Under the pieces are notes generated by a model. It did no database searches. It saw only the letters and a program-made list of their open reading frames with translations, and had not been told where the DNA came from. A DNA stretch of 64,000 nucleotides from Candidatus Terraquivivens tengchongensis (GTDB lineage Archaea > Thermoproteota > Nitrososphaeria_A > Caldarchaeales > Wolframiiraptoraceae): NCBI GenBank assembly GCA_023268355.1, contig JALNJK010000001.1:124001-188000 (forward strand), in the 5' to 3' direction. Of the stretch, positions 62,362-64,000 are shown piece after piece. Numbering within the stretch: position 1 is the stretch's first letter; each line of letters starts with the position of its first letter. The position numbers and the translations under genes were made by a program.

Positions 62362-62406
62362 CTCAACCAACAAGGTCCAGTTATGGGTATGGATTTAAAC
62401 GTTAAG

Positions 62407-63072
62407 CTAACCCTTGCCCGCCAGTATGTCAAGCCACGGGTTGTCTTTCATGAATGACGGTAGCTCAATTTCAGAGCCTGGGTTATTGTTCTTGCTAGGC
62501 ATGTCAGGTACTGTGGTCTTGATGTGTAACGGACGTGCACCCTCAAGGGCCAATAACTTGTTAGAAATCTCTCCATACAACACTTCGAGCCTCTCCAACC
62601 TCGATACTAACGCATCTACCTCGTTCATCTTATGGATCAGTCTCTCTAACCTCTCTATCCTTTCTAGCATGTGTAGGATGCTATCATGCTCTACGGAAAC
62701 CTTGCTTCCATCTTCCTTCTTATCACCCCGCATATGCTTTACGATCGGTGGCAACTCCTCTATCTCATGTGACCCATACAACAAGAGGCCTATGCCATGC
62801 AACCTAATAGCCATGAGCTCGTCCATAGAAGCCATGCTTTTCGGGACTAAGATGTACGGCCTCTCACCCTTGACCGCCCAGAACGCTGATTGTAAAGCGG
62901 CAGAGATCAGCTCCGGCTTACCATCGGTCTCGTCCAGCATCTTAACGACGTAGGTTGAACCGTCCCCGACGAATCTTAACGTACCTTCCTCCACATTACT
63001 GCCTTCGAACTTCAGGCCTTGTTTCGACATGTGGTTGATAACTTTCCTTTCGAGGATGGCTCGCGGTATCAA
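62407..63072 (-). CDS. Arcadin-2-like putative crenactin partner (tentative)
   Basis: A 221-residue protein coded just upstream of crenactin on the same strand. Residues 1-110 look like a compact alpha/beta domain (WAVKGERPYILVPKSMAS, IRLHGIGLLLYG), then a coiled coil (about 127-175, SILHMLERIERLERLIHKMN), a disordered linker, and a final short hydrophobic segment SFMKDNPWLDILAG. Pyrobaculum arcadin-2 also binds crenactin through a C-terminal helix. The assignment rests on position, size and this tail, not on a clear family match. The start is TTG. Confidence 0.55.
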   Translation of the reverse strand: MIPRAILERKVINHMSKQGLKFEGSNVEEGTLRFVGDGSTYVVKMLDETDGKPELISAALQSAFWAVKGERPYILVPKSMASMDELMAIRLHGIGLLLYGSHEIEELPPIVKHMRGDKKEDGSKVSVEHDSILHMLERIERLERLIHKMNEVDALVSRLERLEVLYGEISNKLLALEGARPLHIKTTVPDMPSKNNNPGSEIELPSFMKDNPWLDILAGKG

Positions 63073-63160
63073 AATCTGTCAAACCTAAGGACGGAACGTT
63101 TCGTTAAAAGGTTATTTATGCAGAGTGCTGGGAGGGTTTGCCGAAAGTGAAGATGGAGCC

Positions 63161-64000
63161 TTAGCAAGTCCTAGCAGATACAAGCTCCTCGCTGATGAGT
63201 TTAGGAGCCCTCGGCCCTCTGAACAGCATGACCGTCATTATCTGGACGGTGTTCGCGCCAGCCTTCAATGCATCCAGCACATCCATTCCTGTCATTATGC
63301 CACCGACCGCGTTTATTTCGAACCCTTCGCCCAGCTCCCTTCTAATCCTACTCACGGTCTCCAGCATGATCGGTTTTAATGGTCTGCCGCTTAAACCGCC
63401 CCTTCCGAGCGCGAGCTCCGGCGCATTGACCGGCAGCGTGTTAACGGCGGTCACACCATCCATACCGCAATCCATCCATATCCTTAGCAGTTTACACATG
63501 CCGTACATCTCATCTGAAGTTACAGGCGGTGGAATCTTGATGTATGTGGGCTTTGATTTTATCTCCTTTAACCTCTCGGCCAGTTCGCGCAGAGTTCCAG
63601 GTTCCTTCATGCTTACGCTAGCCTCGTGCGTAGGACACGATATGTTGACCTCGATAGCGTCAACAACATTCTGCACTACAGCAAAGCACTCAACAAACTC
63701 ATCCACACTGTCGCCCGTTATGCTAGCTACGACCTTGCAACCCTCAACCCCTTTGAAGTTCCTCGCAAACTCCATTATGCCAGGGTTCGGCAGACCCATA
63801 GCGTTCACGACCGCATGTTCTGCATCCCTGTAGGCTATCCTCGGTTTGGGGTGTCCCTTCCTCGGCTTTAGCGTGAAGCTACCTACTACGACATAACCAA
63901 AGCCGAGCTTGTAGAGAGCTCCGACGTACTTCCCGCTCTTATCGTAACCTGCTGCGAGGCCTAGCGGGCTCCTCAGCCTTCCCATTTTTGTCTCGACCTC
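63161..64000 (-). CDS. pyrD: Dihydroorotate dehydrogenase, partial at the window edge
   Basis: At least 275 residues of a FMN TIM barrel that oxidises dihydroorotate to orotate in pyrimidine synthesis. Seen are SPLGLAAGYDKSGKYVGAL, GSFTLKPRKGHPKPRIAYRD, IEVNISCPTHE with a Cys at the class 1 active-site place, YIKIPPP, VTAVNTLP, LSGRPLKPIMLE and NAVGGIMTGMDVLDAL. The frame stays open to base 64000, and the family has 20-60 residues before this point, so the true start lies beyond the edge. Confidence 0.85.
   Translation of the reverse strand, partial: EVETKMGRLRSPLGLAAGYDKSGKYVGALYKLGFGYVVVGSFTLKPRKGHPKPRIAYRDAEHAVVNAMGLPNPGIMEFARNFKGVEGCKVVASITGDSVDEFVECFAVVQNVVDAIEVNISCPTHEASVSMKEPGTLRELAERLKEIKSKPTYIKIPPPVTSDEMYGMCKLLRIWMDCGMDGVTAVNTLPVNAPELALGRGGLSGRPLKPIMLETVSRIRRELGEGFEINAVGGIMTGMDVLDALKAGANTVQIMTVMLFRGPRAPKLISEELVSARTC

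Overview
The window is a dense archaeal chromosome segment with about 70 genes, short intergenic gaps and many operons. Archaeal or archaeal/eukaryotic markers are everywhere: ribosomal proteins S15, S3Ae, S19e, L31e and L39e, aIF6, PDCD5-like protein, RNase P subunit Rpr2, Nep1, Pcc1, archaeal AdkA, TrmI, Trm14, deoxyhypusine synthase, a histone and Alba. The histone, Alba and a crenactin occur together with tetrahydromethanopterin (H4MPT) biosynthesis genes, an F420:NADP oxidoreductase and a group 3b [NiFe] hydrogenase. This combination points to the TACK group (Thermoproteota), for example a Caldarchaeales/Aigarchaeota- or Bathyarchaeia-like lineage. That placement is an inference; no rRNA gene is present to test it. 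No CRISPR array, insertion sequence, integrase or phage gene was seen.

Layout. 0-9.9 kb: a UbiE-like methyltransferase, nadM, a SAM hydrolase family gene, pth2-truD-trmI, a small very basic protein, adkA, a zinc-ribbon coiled-coil protein, the histone, a membrane-anchored winged-helix regulator, a secreted helical protein, and a palindromic operator-like site upstream of a small unknown gene. 9.9-14.6 kb: tRNA-Glu(UUC), a GNAT acetyltransferase, malic enzyme, homoserine dehydrogenase and aspartate kinase. 14.6-24.1 kb: a redox/catabolic island with a six-helix membrane protein, a glycerol-dehydrogenase-type enzyme, a GlcD/GlcF-type 2-hydroxyacid dehydrogenase, an ornithine cyclodeaminase-family protein, an MtaA-like protein, a zinc alcohol dehydrogenase and a hydroxyacid-oxoacid transhydrogenase (HOT) homologue. 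24.1-31.8 kb: tRNA thiolation/methylthiolation genes, F420:NADP oxidoreductase, phosphohexomutase, a DedA-family membrane protein and NAD(P)HX repair genes. 31.8-36.4 kb: alba, dys, a Trm112-like gene, a CoA-binding protein, an ACT regulator, a CitG-like gene and DUF447. 36.3-39.6 kb: a signal peptidase beside a 904-residue surface protein with about ten repeats.

39.7-45.4 kb: a YjbQ-family gene, DNA ligase with a small unknown partner, then mptG, mptA and mptE for the H4MPT-type cofactor. 45.4-54.5 kb: translation and RNA genes (rps15-recJ-pcc1-rps3ae on the plus strand; rpr2-rps19e-pdcd5-rpl39e-rpl31e-eif6-ychF on the minus strand), Nep1 and DeoC. 54.5-61.1 kb: tRNA-Gly(UCC) with a 17-nt intron, a Thr-rich surface protein, the hydrogenase operon (beta-gamma-delta-alpha), tRNA-Gly(GCC) and Trm14. 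61.1-64 kb: crenactin with an arcadin-2-like partner gene, and a dihydroorotate dehydrogenase gene that runs off the right edge.

The metabolic genes fit an organism that carries C1 units on an H4MPT-type cofactor, moves hydride among F420, NADP(H) and H2 through NpdG and the group 3b hydrogenase, and oxidises alcohols or hydroxyacids with the 15-24 kb island. The HOT homologue close to a GlcD/GlcF-type dehydrogenase, and the crenactin/arcadin-like pair, are the most interesting system-level signals.
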